Shown here in pieces: positions 15,953-23,684 of a stretch of 34,116 nt of DNA. Positions within the stretch are counted from its first letter, which is position 1. The number at the start of each line of letters is the position of its first letter. Source of the stretch: Selenomonadaceae bacterium (GTDB lineage: Bacteria; Bacillota; Negativicutes; Selenomonadales; Selenomonadaceae); NCBI GenBank assembly GCA_024698045.1, contig JAILRS010000034.1:1-34116 (forward strand). Direction: 5' to 3'. The position numbers were made by a program, and so were the translations under genes. The notes below the pieces were generated by a model. The model did not search any database. It had not been told where the DNA came from and saw nothing but the letters and a program-made list of their open reading frames with translations.

Positions 15953-17476
15953 ATGGCTACTTACATTCCGCGAATATTACTTTGCGGCAACATTGAAGAG
16001 TTTAAACAGACGATAGGCGACAGACCCGTTGAGATTGTGGGCATGGTTTCCGCCGAACGTACCGAAGATAATTTAAACCTGTTTTTAGACGGAAAGAAAT
16101 TGACCGATGACGATATAGCCGCGTTAACAGACGGAACCTTCGATTATCTTGTCTTCACCGATAAACTTGATTACACAATGTATCTGAAATATTTTTCCGT
16201 CAAAGATCAAGCAACTTCGTCCACTGCCTTTGCCAAAAATTTTCGTGACGGTTTCTTTACATTTACAGGTCTATTAGTGTTCTGCAAGATTCTTAACGAT
16301 GTAAAATTTTTTAATCATGTACTTGATTACGATTGTTTTCTGTCTAAATCCGGCAGAAGAAAAAAAGATTACTTAAATGTTGAGATTGATTGTATAGCGG
16401 AAAACAGTAGCGACAATATTTTCCCTATTATGGAAAACCTTTACGACAAAATCTACGCGACGACCGAAGAATGCCGATATCACATATTCGACGCAGTTAT
16501 CCTCACACGTGAACGCACGCCCGATGAATTTATCGATACCATTATTTCAACCGATAATCTTAGCAAAAGAATTATGACATTCGTGCGAAAAAATTCTCCT
16601 CTTGAAACTTGGTTGAGTAAATCTAAGAATATTTTTGCCGATGTCAAACCGGTTAATTTTTTTGACACTAAATGGTATGTATTGACAAAAAATATGCCCA
16701 AAGATGATGTAGGTATTTACGTTGTCACACACAAAGATATTAAGCTGAAAAATTTGCCCGAGGGATATTATCCGATTCATGCGGGACACGCCGCCGCTCA
16801 AAATGATTTCGGCTATCGAGGCGATGACACCGGCGACAACATCAGCAACCTGAATAAATTTCTCGATGAAGTGACCGCGCTGTATTGGATTTGGAAAAAC
16901 ACAACTCATACACATACGGGTTTTGTGCACTATCGTCGTTTCTTAACCGGTAAATTTAATCAACCTGAGCGGCGAACAAATAGTTATTTATTTGATACGA
17001 AAGATATTTTGAGTAAAGAAGAAATTCTTACCTTTTTGGATGAGTACGATATTATAGTCAGCGCGGAAATAACGAGCAATCGCAGTCAATTGGATTTAAT
17101 GGTTCTTTCTACAGAGAAACCTGATTTGGTTCACGTATCCGAACAAATTCTGTTAAAACATCTTAAAGCCAAACAGCCCGATTATCTCGACGCCTACGAT
17201 AATTTAATAAACAGCAATATCATGTTCCCTTTCGGTATACAAATTTCGCGGCGAAGTGTCTTCAATGCCTATTGCGAATGGTTATTCTCGTTTATATTGG
17301 ATGCAACAATAGAAATGCGCGACAAACTTACAATAGACGGATATAAATTTGAAGAATTTCCGCACATCTATACCCGTATGATGTCATTTTTCGCCGAACG
17401 TATGTTGACACTTTGGCTGATGAAAAATCATTTGAAAATCAAAACATTGCCGATAATGTACCGCGACGATGTTTAG
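15953..17476 (+). CDS. DUF4422 glycosyltransferase with extra N-terminal domain
   Basis: A 507-residue protein. Residues about 255-507 form a DUF4422 domain, found in capsule and LPS glycosyltransferases: VGIYVVTHKD, YYPIHAGHAAA, DNISNLNKFLDEVTALYWIW, HTGFVHYRRFL, then SAEITSNRSQ, a C-terminal MFPFGIQISRRSVFNAYCEW and ERMLTLWL. Ordinary DUF4422 proteins are about 250-260 residues, so residues 1-250 are an added domain. That part starts PRILLCGNIEEF and continues VEIVGMVS, suggestive of a small Rossmann-like fold, and I do not recognise it. There is no signal peptide or membrane helix. The coding sequence looks more AT-rich than its neighbours by eye. It precedes ecfT by 9 bases, so it is probably co-transcribed with unrelated housekeeping genes. 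Transferred sugar unknown. Confidence 0.85.
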   Translation: MATYIPRILLCGNIEEFKQTIGDRPVEIVGMVSAERTEDNLNLFLDGKKLTDDDIAALTDGTFDYLVFTDKLDYTMYLKYFSVKDQATSSTAFAKNFRDGFFTFTGLLVFCKILNDVKFFNHVLDYDCFLSKSGRRKKDYLNVEIDCIAENSSDNIFPIMENLYDKIYATTEECRYHIFDAVILTRERTPDEFIDTIISTDNLSKRIMTFVRKNSPLETWLSKSKNIFADVKPVNFFDTKWYVLTKNMPKDDVGIYVVTHKDIKLKNLPEGYYPIHAGHAAAQNDFGYRGDDTGDNISNLNKFLDEVTALYWIWKNTTHTHTGFVHYRRFLTGKFNQPERRTNSYLFDTKDILSKEEILTFLDEYDIIVSAEITSNRSQLDLMVLSTEKPDLVHVSEQILLKHLKAKQPDYLDAYDNLINSNIMFPFGIQISRRSVFNAYCEWLFSFILDATIEMRDKLTIDGYKFEEFPHIYTRMMSFFAERMLTLWLMKNHLKIKTLPIMYRDDV

Positions 17477-17485
17477 GGAGACTTA

Positions 17486-18295
17486 ATGTTACAAGACATA
17501 ACGCTCGGGCAATTTTTCCCCGGCAAATCAATATTGCACAAATTAGATCCGCGCACGAAAATAATTTTGCTGTTGACGATGATAATTTTGATTTTCGCGG
17601 CAAAAGTTTGGGCGGCATATTTGGTGTTGTCGCTCTTTACGATTGCGCTGATTTTTTTATCGCGTGTACCGTTTTTGACCGTAATAAAATCCGTCAAGCC
17701 TCTTTCATGGATAATTCTGTTTACGATGCTGATTCACTGTTTCAGTCACGACGGCGAAATCATTGCGAAAGTCTACGTGTTTAAGTTGACGTGGGAGGGA
17801 ATAATTTACGGCGCGAAAATAAGTTTGCAACTGATACTGTTAATCGTGCTGTCGAGTTTGCTGACCTTCACGACATCGCCGCTGAAATTAACCGACGCAA
17901 CCGAAAAATTATTATCACCCCTGCGCAGAATCGGAGTGCCTGCCCATGAATTGGCAATGATGATGACAATAGCGATAAGATTTGTACCGACATTGATAGA
18001 GGAGACGGACAAAATCATCAAGGCACAAAAATCGCGCGGTTTGGATTTTAATTCGGGCGGCGTGTTCAAACGTTTGGGCGCAATGGTTCCTATACTTGTG
18101 CCGCTGTTTCTGTCCGCCTTCAGACGCGCGGATGACTTGGCATTGGCAATGGAGGCGCGTTGTTATCACGGCGGCGAAGGGCGTACACATATGAAACAAT
18201 TACACTTGACGAATTTGGATTTTTACGCGGCGGCAATAGTTTTGCTGATGGGCTCGGCGATAATTTTTTTGTCGTGGAATTTATCGGCGGTATGA
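17486..18295 (+). CDS. ecfT: ECF transporter transmembrane T component
   Basis: A 269-residue membrane protein that couples the EcfA ATPases to vitamin- or metal-binding S components. The N-terminus (LGQFFPGKSILHKLDPRTKI) is diagnostic. About five to six hydrophobic segments follow (near 25-65, 70-85, 105-125 and 240-262). The two cytoplasmic coupling helices carry the Ala-Arg-Gly-type motifs AQKSRG (near 190) and AMEARCYHGG (near 225). GGGAG is 6 bases before the ATG. In many Bacillota the order is ecfA1-ecfA2-ecfT-truA; here the ATPases are not upstream and a DUF4422 gene occupies their place, while truA follows as usual. Confidence 0.94.
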   Translation: MLQDITLGQFFPGKSILHKLDPRTKIILLLTMIILIFAAKVWAAYLVLSLFTIALIFLSRVPFLTVIKSVKPLSWIILFTMLIHCFSHDGEIIAKVYVFKLTWEGIIYGAKISLQLILLIVLSSLLTFTTSPLKLTDATEKLLSPLRRIGVPAHELAMMMTIAIRFVPTLIEETDKIIKAQKSRGLDFNSGGVFKRLGAMVPILVPLFLSAFRRADDLALAMEARCYHGGEGRTHMKQLHLTNLDFYAAAIVLLMGSAIIFLSWNLSAV

Positions 18296-18314
18296 CTTGT
18301 TGCGGAGGTATATG

Positions 18315-19103
18315 ATGCGCTACGAAAATCGGCAGGAAATGAAAACAAGACGGCGTAATTTGGCATTGACGATTGCTTACGACGGCACGAACTACAACGG
18401 GTTCCAGTGGCAAAGTCCGCCGCGTATTGCCGTGCAAAATATTTTAGAGGACAGATTAACCAAAATATTCGGCGATAAAATAGAATTGGCGGCTTCCGGT
18501 CGCACAGATGCGGGCGTTCACGCATTCGGGCAGGTTGTAAATTTTTTTACCGACGGAAATATACCGGTCGATAAAATTCCGCTAGCCGCCAAATCCGTTC
18601 TGCCGCCCGATATAATTGTCCGTGAGGCTCGTGAAGTCGATAAAAATTTCAGCGCGTTACACAGTGCCAAAAGTAAAATTTATCTATACAGAATTTACCT
18701 CGGCGCGGTGGCAAATCCCTTCGTCAATCGTTTTGCGTGGCACATACCTTATCCGCTCGACGTTGAGGCAATGGGCGCAGCTTTAAATTTACTCGTCGGC
18801 ACGCACGATTTTTCTTCGTTCAAGGCGTCGGGCGGCGCACCCAATATGAATCCCGTCCGCACGATTTACGTTGCTGATTTGTTTAACGAAAATTTTTTCG
18901 GCGCGGATATTTTGACGATAAAAATTCATGCAAGCGGATTTCTGTATCACATGGCGCGGAATATTCTTGCATTGGTTGTGGCTGTCGGTAGGAATCGAAT
19001 TACATTGGATGAGTTTCAAAAAATTTTCGACGCCCGTGACAGAAGTTTAGTACCTGCTACCGCTCCTGCTCACGGTCTTTATCTGCAGGAAGTTTTTTAT
19101 TAG
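18315..19103 (+). CDS. truA: tRNA pseudouridine(38-40) synthase TruA
   Basis: A 262-residue enzyme that isomerises uridines 38-40 in the anticodon stem of many tRNAs. The sequence begins NLALTIAYDGTNYNGFQWQ. The catalytic Asp is in the conserved GRTDAGVHA (about residue 61), with FSALHSAKSKIYLYRIYLG, DFSSFKASGG and GFLYHMARNI (RNA-binding Arg) in order. The length is normal. GGAGG is 6 bases before ATG 18315; ATG 18312 is possible but too close. A TTG further upstream lies before the ribosome site and is rejected. It follows ecfT, as in many Bacillota. Confidence 0.96.
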   Translation: MRYENRQEMKTRRRNLALTIAYDGTNYNGFQWQSPPRIAVQNILEDRLTKIFGDKIELAASGRTDAGVHAFGQVVNFFTDGNIPVDKIPLAAKSVLPPDIIVREAREVDKNFSALHSAKSKIYLYRIYLGAVANPFVNRFAWHIPYPLDVEAMGAALNLLVGTHDFSSFKASGGAPNMNPVRTIYVADLFNENFFGADILTIKIHASGFLYHMARNILALVVAVGRNRITLDEFQKIFDARDRSLVPATAPAHGLYLQEVFY

Positions 19104-19115
19104 GAGGAAATTTTT

Positions 19116-19784
19116 ATGCCCGAAGAAAATCGCATAATAAATGTTAGGGGTATCGGTCATGCCGTACAGGCTCCCGATAAAGTCGTCCTGTCGCTCACTT
19201 TGACCGCGCAAAACAAAGAGTATGCCGCCGCGCTCAAGGTTGGTAGTCAACAAATCGAAATGCTCCGCGAATCCGTTGTTGCCGTCGGGTTTAACGCCGA
19301 AGATATCAAAACCGTTAATTTTGACGTGCGCACGATTTACGAGGACGAAGAATATCGCTCGGGGAATACAAAGCGTTATCGCTCCGCCTTCGTCGGCTTT
19401 GAGTGTCGGCATAATCTGCAACTGGCTTTCGATTTCGATAACGAAAAATTAAACGCGGCGACGAATGCGATTGCCAACTGTCTTTCGCAGCCGAAAATCT
19501 CAATCGCCTTCACAGTGAAAGATATCGCGGCATTTAACGATAAAATTTTAGAATCGGCAGCACATGACGCAAGGCGCAAGGCTGAAATTTTATGCGTGGC
19601 GTCCGGTGTCAAGCTCGGCAAATTGATTCGGATTAGTTATCCGTGCGACGAAGAGATTAACCGTAGGGAAGTTGTTTTCGCGAATCAAGAAGTGTTAGGC
19701 TGTTCCACGGATACGGCTTTTGATTTTCAGCCCGAAGACGTGAAAGCAGATGCCGCCGTTGATTTCATTTGGGAGATTGTTTGA
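19116..19784 (+). CDS. SIMPL domain (DUF541) protein without signal peptide
   Basis: A 222-residue protein. RIINVRGIGHAVQAPDKVVLSLTLT is the standard opening strand pair of SIMPL/DUF541 proteins, and VGFNAEDIKTVNFDVRTIYE and ESAAHDARRKAEILCVASGVKLG (the A-x-x-DAR-x-KA-x-x-LA helix, about 150-172) complete the family signature. Most relatives are exported, for example E. coli YggE. This one starts directly with MPEENR and has no signal peptide or membrane helix, so it is predicted cytoplasmic. The function of the family is not firmly established. GGAGG is 7 bases before the ATG. It follows truA by 12 bases and overlaps the next gene by one base. Confidence 0.88.
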   Translation: MPEENRIINVRGIGHAVQAPDKVVLSLTLTAQNKEYAAALKVGSQQIEMLRESVVAVGFNAEDIKTVNFDVRTIYEDEEYRSGNTKRYRSAFVGFECRHNLQLAFDFDNEKLNAATNAIANCLSQPKISIAFTVKDIAAFNDKILESAAHDARRKAEILCVASGVKLGKLIRISYPCDEEINRREVVFANQEVLGCSTDTAFDFQPEDVKADAAVDFIWEIV

Positions 19785-20761
19785 TGACGGTAAAAATAAA
19801 ATTCACGGTCGGAAGTATCGCCGAAGGTTACAAGACGGTTGCGATAAATATCGACGGCGATAAAGTTTCATACAAAATTCTGCGCAGCGGTTTACTTGAC
19901 ACGGTCAAAAAAACTTCGCCCGAATTCGAGATGCCCGATAAATGGTTCGAGGAGCTCAACGCAATTGAAATTTTTTCATGGGAAGAAAATTATTCTGCAG
20001 ATGGCGGCGACGGTATTCATTGGGAATTGATAGCCGAAGACGACGAAAAAATTTATCGCGGTCACGGTGTCGACGCTTATCCCGAAACTTTTGCGCGATT
20101 CATGGATTGGCTTGATGTCATTATCCCCGAATTGGAATTTGTCGACAGGAAACGCTCCGAATCTTTGACGATTTATTTTGACGACGAAAAACTTTGCATA
20201 GACCGCCGAAGTAAATCGTTGACCGTAACGAAAAAAAATTCCCGTCACATCTACGACATAGGTGACGAGATAAAAAATTTATTCGATTGCTGTCAAAAAT
20301 TTTTCGATAACACGGATACAACTGATGCGGATATAAATTCCGGTACACATGCCGAAATTGAAATCGTTCGCCATGACGGGACGCGCCAATCTTTCGAGAC
20401 TATATACAGTGACAGTTTTATTTCGGGTTTAACGGATTTTCTTGAATTGATTCGCACGACGGCAAACGATTTGAATGCAAAAATTTTCGCGCCGCCTCCG
20501 CTCGGTGTGGTTAACGGTAGCGGAAAATATATTCTCTGCAAAGTACAATTCAAAGGCAGCTACAAATCTTACACATACCGCACGGAAGACGAAACACTTA
20601 CCGTCGGCGATATTCTCGATGTTCCGGTCGGGCGCAATAACGAAATCAATCAGGCGCGACTTGTCGATATCGCTTACTGCGAAGAATACGAATTGCCTTT
20701 CCCCTTGAGCAGAATCAAAAGTATAATCGGCAAACATGTCGGCGAAGTTTTGAATATCTGA
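19784..20761 (+). CDS. Conserved-looking protein of unknown function
   Basis: A 325-residue acidic cytoplasmic protein I do not recognise. ATG 19784 overlaps the SIMPL stop (TGATG) with GGGAG upstream, indicating coupled translation. Three regions can be seen. Residues about 1-120: a beta-rich part with SYKILRSGLLDTV, then WELIAEDDEKIYRGHGVDAYPETF and a Trp-containing helix (FMDWLDVIIPELE). Residues about 120-235: a second similar-sized part with SLTIYFDDEKLCIDRRSKSL and a matching HDGTRQSFET...FLELI end, so the two may be diverged repeats of one domain. Residues about 250-325: YILCKVQFKG, SYTYRTEDE, VGDILDVPVGRNN and LPFPLSRIKSII, which looks like a small beta-barrel module. No catalytic motif is evident. 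It converges on rnc with only 3 bases between stops. Confidence 0.75.
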   Translation: MTVKIKFTVGSIAEGYKTVAINIDGDKVSYKILRSGLLDTVKKTSPEFEMPDKWFEELNAIEIFSWEENYSADGGDGIHWELIAEDDEKIYRGHGVDAYPETFARFMDWLDVIIPELEFVDRKRSESLTIYFDDEKLCIDRRSKSLTVTKKNSRHIYDIGDEIKNLFDCCQKFFDNTDTTDADINSGTHAEIEIVRHDGTRQSFETIYSDSFISGLTDFLELIRTTANDLNAKIFAPPPLGVVNGSGKYILCKVQFKGSYKSYTYRTEDETLTVGDILDVPVGRNNEINQARLVDIAYCEEYELPFPLSRIKSIIGKHVGEVLNI

Positions 20762-20764
20762 AAA

Positions 20765-21535
20765 TCAGTCGTCAATCGCGCCGAGTTTTTTCAAAGCCGC
20801 CCGCGCCGCCTCTTGCTCGGCGGCTTTTTTACTGCGTCCTTCGCCGGTTCCGAAAATTTTATCGTCGATTAAGGCCGCGGCACTGAATACCCTCATGTGA
20901 TCGGGACCGCTCGAACCGAGTTCCGAATAAGTCAACTGTTTCGGCGGTTGTCGTTGAATTATTTCCTGCAACTTGCTTTTGTAATCTTTGGGTACGCCCG
21001 TAATTTTGGCATGGTTAAATTCTTGAGCGAATTGACGGAAAACATAATCGCGCGCAACTTCCCAACCGTGTTGCAAGTAAATCGCTCCGATTAACGCTTC
21101 CATTGCATCTTCCAAATTCGAGGGGCGATTCCTACCTTCGGCGAATTCGCTTGCTCCGAACAAAAGCATTTCGCCCAAATCAATTTCTTGCGCAAGTCTT
21201 GTCAGCGTTGATTGTCGCACGACACTTGAGCGGATTTTTGTCAAATCGCCTTCGGTGAAAGTTTTGAAGTGATTAAATAAATACGTACTCGCCGCCAAAC
21301 CTAAAACCGCATCGCCTAAAAATTCCAGTCGTTCGTTAAATTTCAAGCGCGGTTCAAATTCTTTGGCGTACGATTTATGTGTCAATGCGCAGTTTAACAA
21401 TTCGAGACGCGGAAATTTTATCCCGATTCTCTTGGAAAATTTTTCCAAATCCGCGCGTCGTTTATCGCTTATGACTTCGTAAACCGTGTAACCTTCGCCC
21501 TCGGGCTCCTCAAAAATTTTTTCGTCTATAGTCAA
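20765..21535 (-). CDS. rnc: Ribonuclease III
   Basis: A 256-residue double-strand-specific endoribonuclease for rRNA and mRNA processing. The nuclease signature NERLEFLGDAVLGL is near residue 65, the second acidic motif NLEDAMEALIGAIYL near 137, and a C-terminal dsRNA-binding domain runs from PKDYKSKLQEIIQ to KKAAEQEAARAALKKL. An N-terminal extension of about 25 residues precedes the usual start of the fold. The start is TTG 21535, with GAGGTG 6 bases upstream; a GTG three codons earlier is inside the ribosome site. The gene follows the O-antigen ligase-like gene by 18 bases and converges with the unknown gene at 19784-20761. Confidence 0.95.
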   Translation of the reverse strand: MTIDEKIFEEPEGEGYTVYEVISDKRRADLEKFSKRIGIKFPRLELLNCALTHKSYAKEFEPRLKFNERLEFLGDAVLGLAASTYLFNHFKTFTEGDLTKIRSSVVRQSTLTRLAQEIDLGEMLLFGASEFAEGRNRPSNLEDAMEALIGAIYLQHGWEVARDYVFRQFAQEFNHAKITGVPKDYKSKLQEIIQRQPPKQLTYSELGSSGPDHMRVFSAAALIDDKIFGTGEGRSKKAAEQEAARAALKKLGAIDD

Positions 21536-21553
21536 AAATGTCACCTCTGAAAT

Positions 21554-22747
21554 TTATCTGTTGAGAATTTTTTCCGAAGCTATCAGCGTTCCTGCCAATA
21601 ACCAAAATTCTCGCATAATCGGTACCTGATTCATATTTGTATCGGTTAAACCTTCCAACTGTAGTGCTGCCAAAATCAAGAATGCCGTCAGTCCCGCGCT
21701 GAACGGTAATTTTTTTTCGCGCCGCCATTGCTTGAAGAATTGCACAAAGAAGTAAAGATACAGCCCGATAAACGACGCAAACCCGATTAAACCGCCCTCA
21801 CTGAGTCTGTGCAGAAAATTATTATGCGGATGAGTATGACCGCGCCTATCTTTTCCGGGACGCTCCTTTGCCTCGGGGGATATATACTGCTCGTTATACG
21901 CCTTGAAAAACATTTTTTGACCGATGCCGAAGACGGGATAATCGGAAAAAATTTCAAGTGCGGATTTCCACATCAATACTCTTTCGGTATTACTTTGGAA
22001 ATTGGCATTTGTCAAAGTCGACAATCTGTCCTGGAGTTTGCCGGAAAACATGACGACAACCACGAAAATTATCGCAAGACACGCAAAAGTTTTGGCGGCC
22101 GCCAATCGATATCTTTCTTCCATTGCGATGAAAATCATAACCATGACGATAAACGATAACCATGCGCCGCGCGTCATCGACAAGACCAAACAAATTAGCG
22201 TTAAACCTGCGACGAACATCGCGATTTTTTTCCACATCGGCGATAAAATTTCCGATTGCGCAATGAAAATCATCATAGGGAATTGCATCAGCATAAAAGA
22301 TCCGAAGAAAGTCGGCGTGTGATTTAATCCGTAAGCCCTCGGTTCGCCCTGTACCACGTATTGCCAAATGCCTGCCGCGTCGTTTATCAATGCCGCCAAA
22401 ATCGTTGCGATTAATACGCCGCTCAACTGTTCACGGTTTTTAATGAAAGTCATTGCGAAGAGTAACGGGAAAAATCTGTGCAATTCGCCGCCAACCTCGC
22501 GCAAACTTATCGGCACATCCCACGAAGTCAATGCCGTGATTAATTGGCAGATTAGGTAGACCGCAAAAACCGTTAAAATTTTTTTGTCGAATTGGGGAAA
22601 TTTCCGCTCGCGAACGAAATAAATGATGATGAAAAGTACACCGGCACCCACGGCAATACTTGCGGCGGCGGTGGACAACGGTACGCCCAACGCCAAGAGT
22701 ACTACGACCCAATACATAGCCGCGTCCAATGAAAATTTTGTCGGCAT
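21554..22747 (-). CDS. O-antigen ligase (WaaL/Wzy-C) family membrane protein
   Basis: A 397-residue inner-membrane protein with about 10-12 hydrophobic segments spread over its length. The Wzy_C-type core is visible: LVLSMTRGAWLSFI (about 188-201), a periplasmic loop with RVLMWKSALEIFSDYPVFGIG (about 258-278), and HTHPHNNFLHRLSEGGLIG (about 304-322), where the His after Pro is the conserved catalytic-type residue of WaaL-like ligases. It would attach or polymerise an undecaprenyl-linked glycan, most likely onto lipid A-core in this diderm. WaaL and Wzy polymerases share the fold, so the exact reaction is not settled. GGGAG precedes the ATG by 8 bases, with its own promoter upstream. Confidence 0.85.
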   Translation of the reverse strand: MPTKFSLDAAMYWVVVLLALGVPLSTAAASIAVGAGVLFIIIYFVRERKFPQFDKKILTVFAVYLICQLITALTSWDVPISLREVGGELHRFFPLLFAMTFIKNREQLSGVLIATILAALINDAAGIWQYVVQGEPRAYGLNHTPTFFGSFMLMQFPMMIFIAQSEILSPMWKKIAMFVAGLTLICLVLSMTRGAWLSFIVMVMIFIAMEERYRLAAAKTFACLAIIFVVVVMFSGKLQDRLSTLTNANFQSNTERVLMWKSALEIFSDYPVFGIGQKMFFKAYNEQYISPEAKERPGKDRRGHTHPHNNFLHRLSEGGLIGFASFIGLYLYFFVQFFKQWRREKKLPFSAGLTAFLILAALQLEGLTDTNMNQVPIMREFWLLAGTLIASEKILNR

Positions 22748-22781
22748 ATTTAATTTCTCCCGTCACTGAATTTTTGGCAAA

Positions 22782-22810
22782 ATCTTACTATGTTGAATTG
22801 ACAGTGTCAA
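22782..22810 (-). promoter_or_regulatory. Sigma-70-type promoter for the O-antigen ligase-like gene and rnc
   Basis: On the minus strand TTGACA (22810-22805), 17 bases, TAAGAT (22787-22782), with a predicted start near 22776 and a leader of about 29 bases. The preceding ABC ATPase gene is therefore a separate unit or reads through. Confidence 0.75.
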
Positions 22811-22825
22811 ACGTATTGCCGCGAA

Positions 22826-23530
22826 TCACTTTGTTAATTCGATAAACTTTTCCTCCAGCGAACAACCTGCGCAGAGATTTTCTGTGGTATCCAGCGCGAC
22901 GAGTTTACCGCAGTTCAAAATCGCGACGCGGTCGCAAAGAAATTCCGCCTCTTCGATATAATGCGTCGTTAAAATTATCGTTATGCCCTGCGCTTTTAAT
23001 TCGGTTATCAGCTCCCAAATTTTTCGACGTACTTGCGGATCTAATGCTACTGTCGGTTCGTCGAGCAATAAAATTTTCGGGTGATGAATCAGCGCACGGA
23101 CTATTAACAATCTTCGTTTCATACCGCCCGATAATTCGCGTATACTTGCCGCCCGTACTTTACTCAGCTCCACGAAATTTAGTAACTCGTCAATTCGTTT
23201 ACGCCGTTCGTCTTTCGGCAGATGATGTAGTCTTGCATGCAACTCCATATTTTCCTCTACCGTCAAGTCTAAATCGAAATTCAAATGTTGCGGCACGAGT
23301 CCGAGCAAACTTTTGACAAAAATTTCGTTACCGCGAACGGGATGCCCCTCGAAAAAAATTTCGCCCGATGTCGGTTCAAGTTGCATTGTCAACATTTTTA
23401 TCGTGGTCGTTTTTCCGGCACCGTTCTTGCCGAGTAATCCGAAGACTTCGCCGCGGTTTATTGTGAAACTTATTCCGTCGACCGCTCTTTTGTTCCCGAA
23501 TGTCTTCACCAAATTTTTTAGCTCAATCAA
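22826..23530 (-). CDS. ABC transporter ATP-binding protein, ABC-2/CcmA type
   Basis: A 234-residue ATPase subunit. It shows the A-loop region LVKTFGNKRAVDG, Walker A GKNGAGKTTT (about 36-45), Q-loop GLVPQHLNFD, signature LSGGMKRRL (about 135), Walker B ILLLDEPT and switch His in LTTHY. The sequence style (MKMLTMQLEPTSGEI, EEAEFLCDRVAIL) is that of DrrA/NatA/CcmA-type exporters, which pair with a separate ABC-2 permease. The chain lacks the C-terminal extension usual in many DrrA-like proteins. The start is TTG 23530, with GGGAGG 9 bases upstream; 18 upstream in-frame codons lack a ribosome site. No permease gene is present nearby, so its partner and substrate are unknown. Confidence 0.92.
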   Translation of the reverse strand: MIELKNLVKTFGNKRAVDGISFTINRGEVFGLLGKNGAGKTTTIKMLTMQLEPTSGEIFFEGHPVRGNEIFVKSLLGLVPQHLNFDLDLTVEENMELHARLHHLPKDERRKRIDELLNFVELSKVRAASIRELSGGMKRRLLIVRALIHHPKILLLDEPTVALDPQVRRKIWELITELKAQGITIILTTHYIEEAEFLCDRVAILNCGKLVALDTTENLCAGCSLEEKFIELTK

Positions 23531-23602
23531 AGTCGTTTCCTCCCGTGAAAATTTTTCATGTGCACATTTGTTACGCCGCCGCAAATTTTAATTACGTTTG
23601 AG

Positions 23603-23631
23603 TTGCAAGATAAATATTTACGGTGTACAAT
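23603..23631 (+). promoter_or_regulatory. Promoter for the LysR regulator gene
   Basis: TTGCAA at 23603-23608, 17 bases, TACAAT at 23626-23631, leader about 47 bases. The AT-rich intergenic stretch 23590-23660 also contains a TATAAT facing the ABC gene, so both divergent genes may be controlled here, as is common for LysR regulators. Confidence 0.55.
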
Positions 23632-23684
23632 ATAAATCAAAATTATAATACGTTTGCGGATTTTTATTGAGGGAAGTGATTTTA

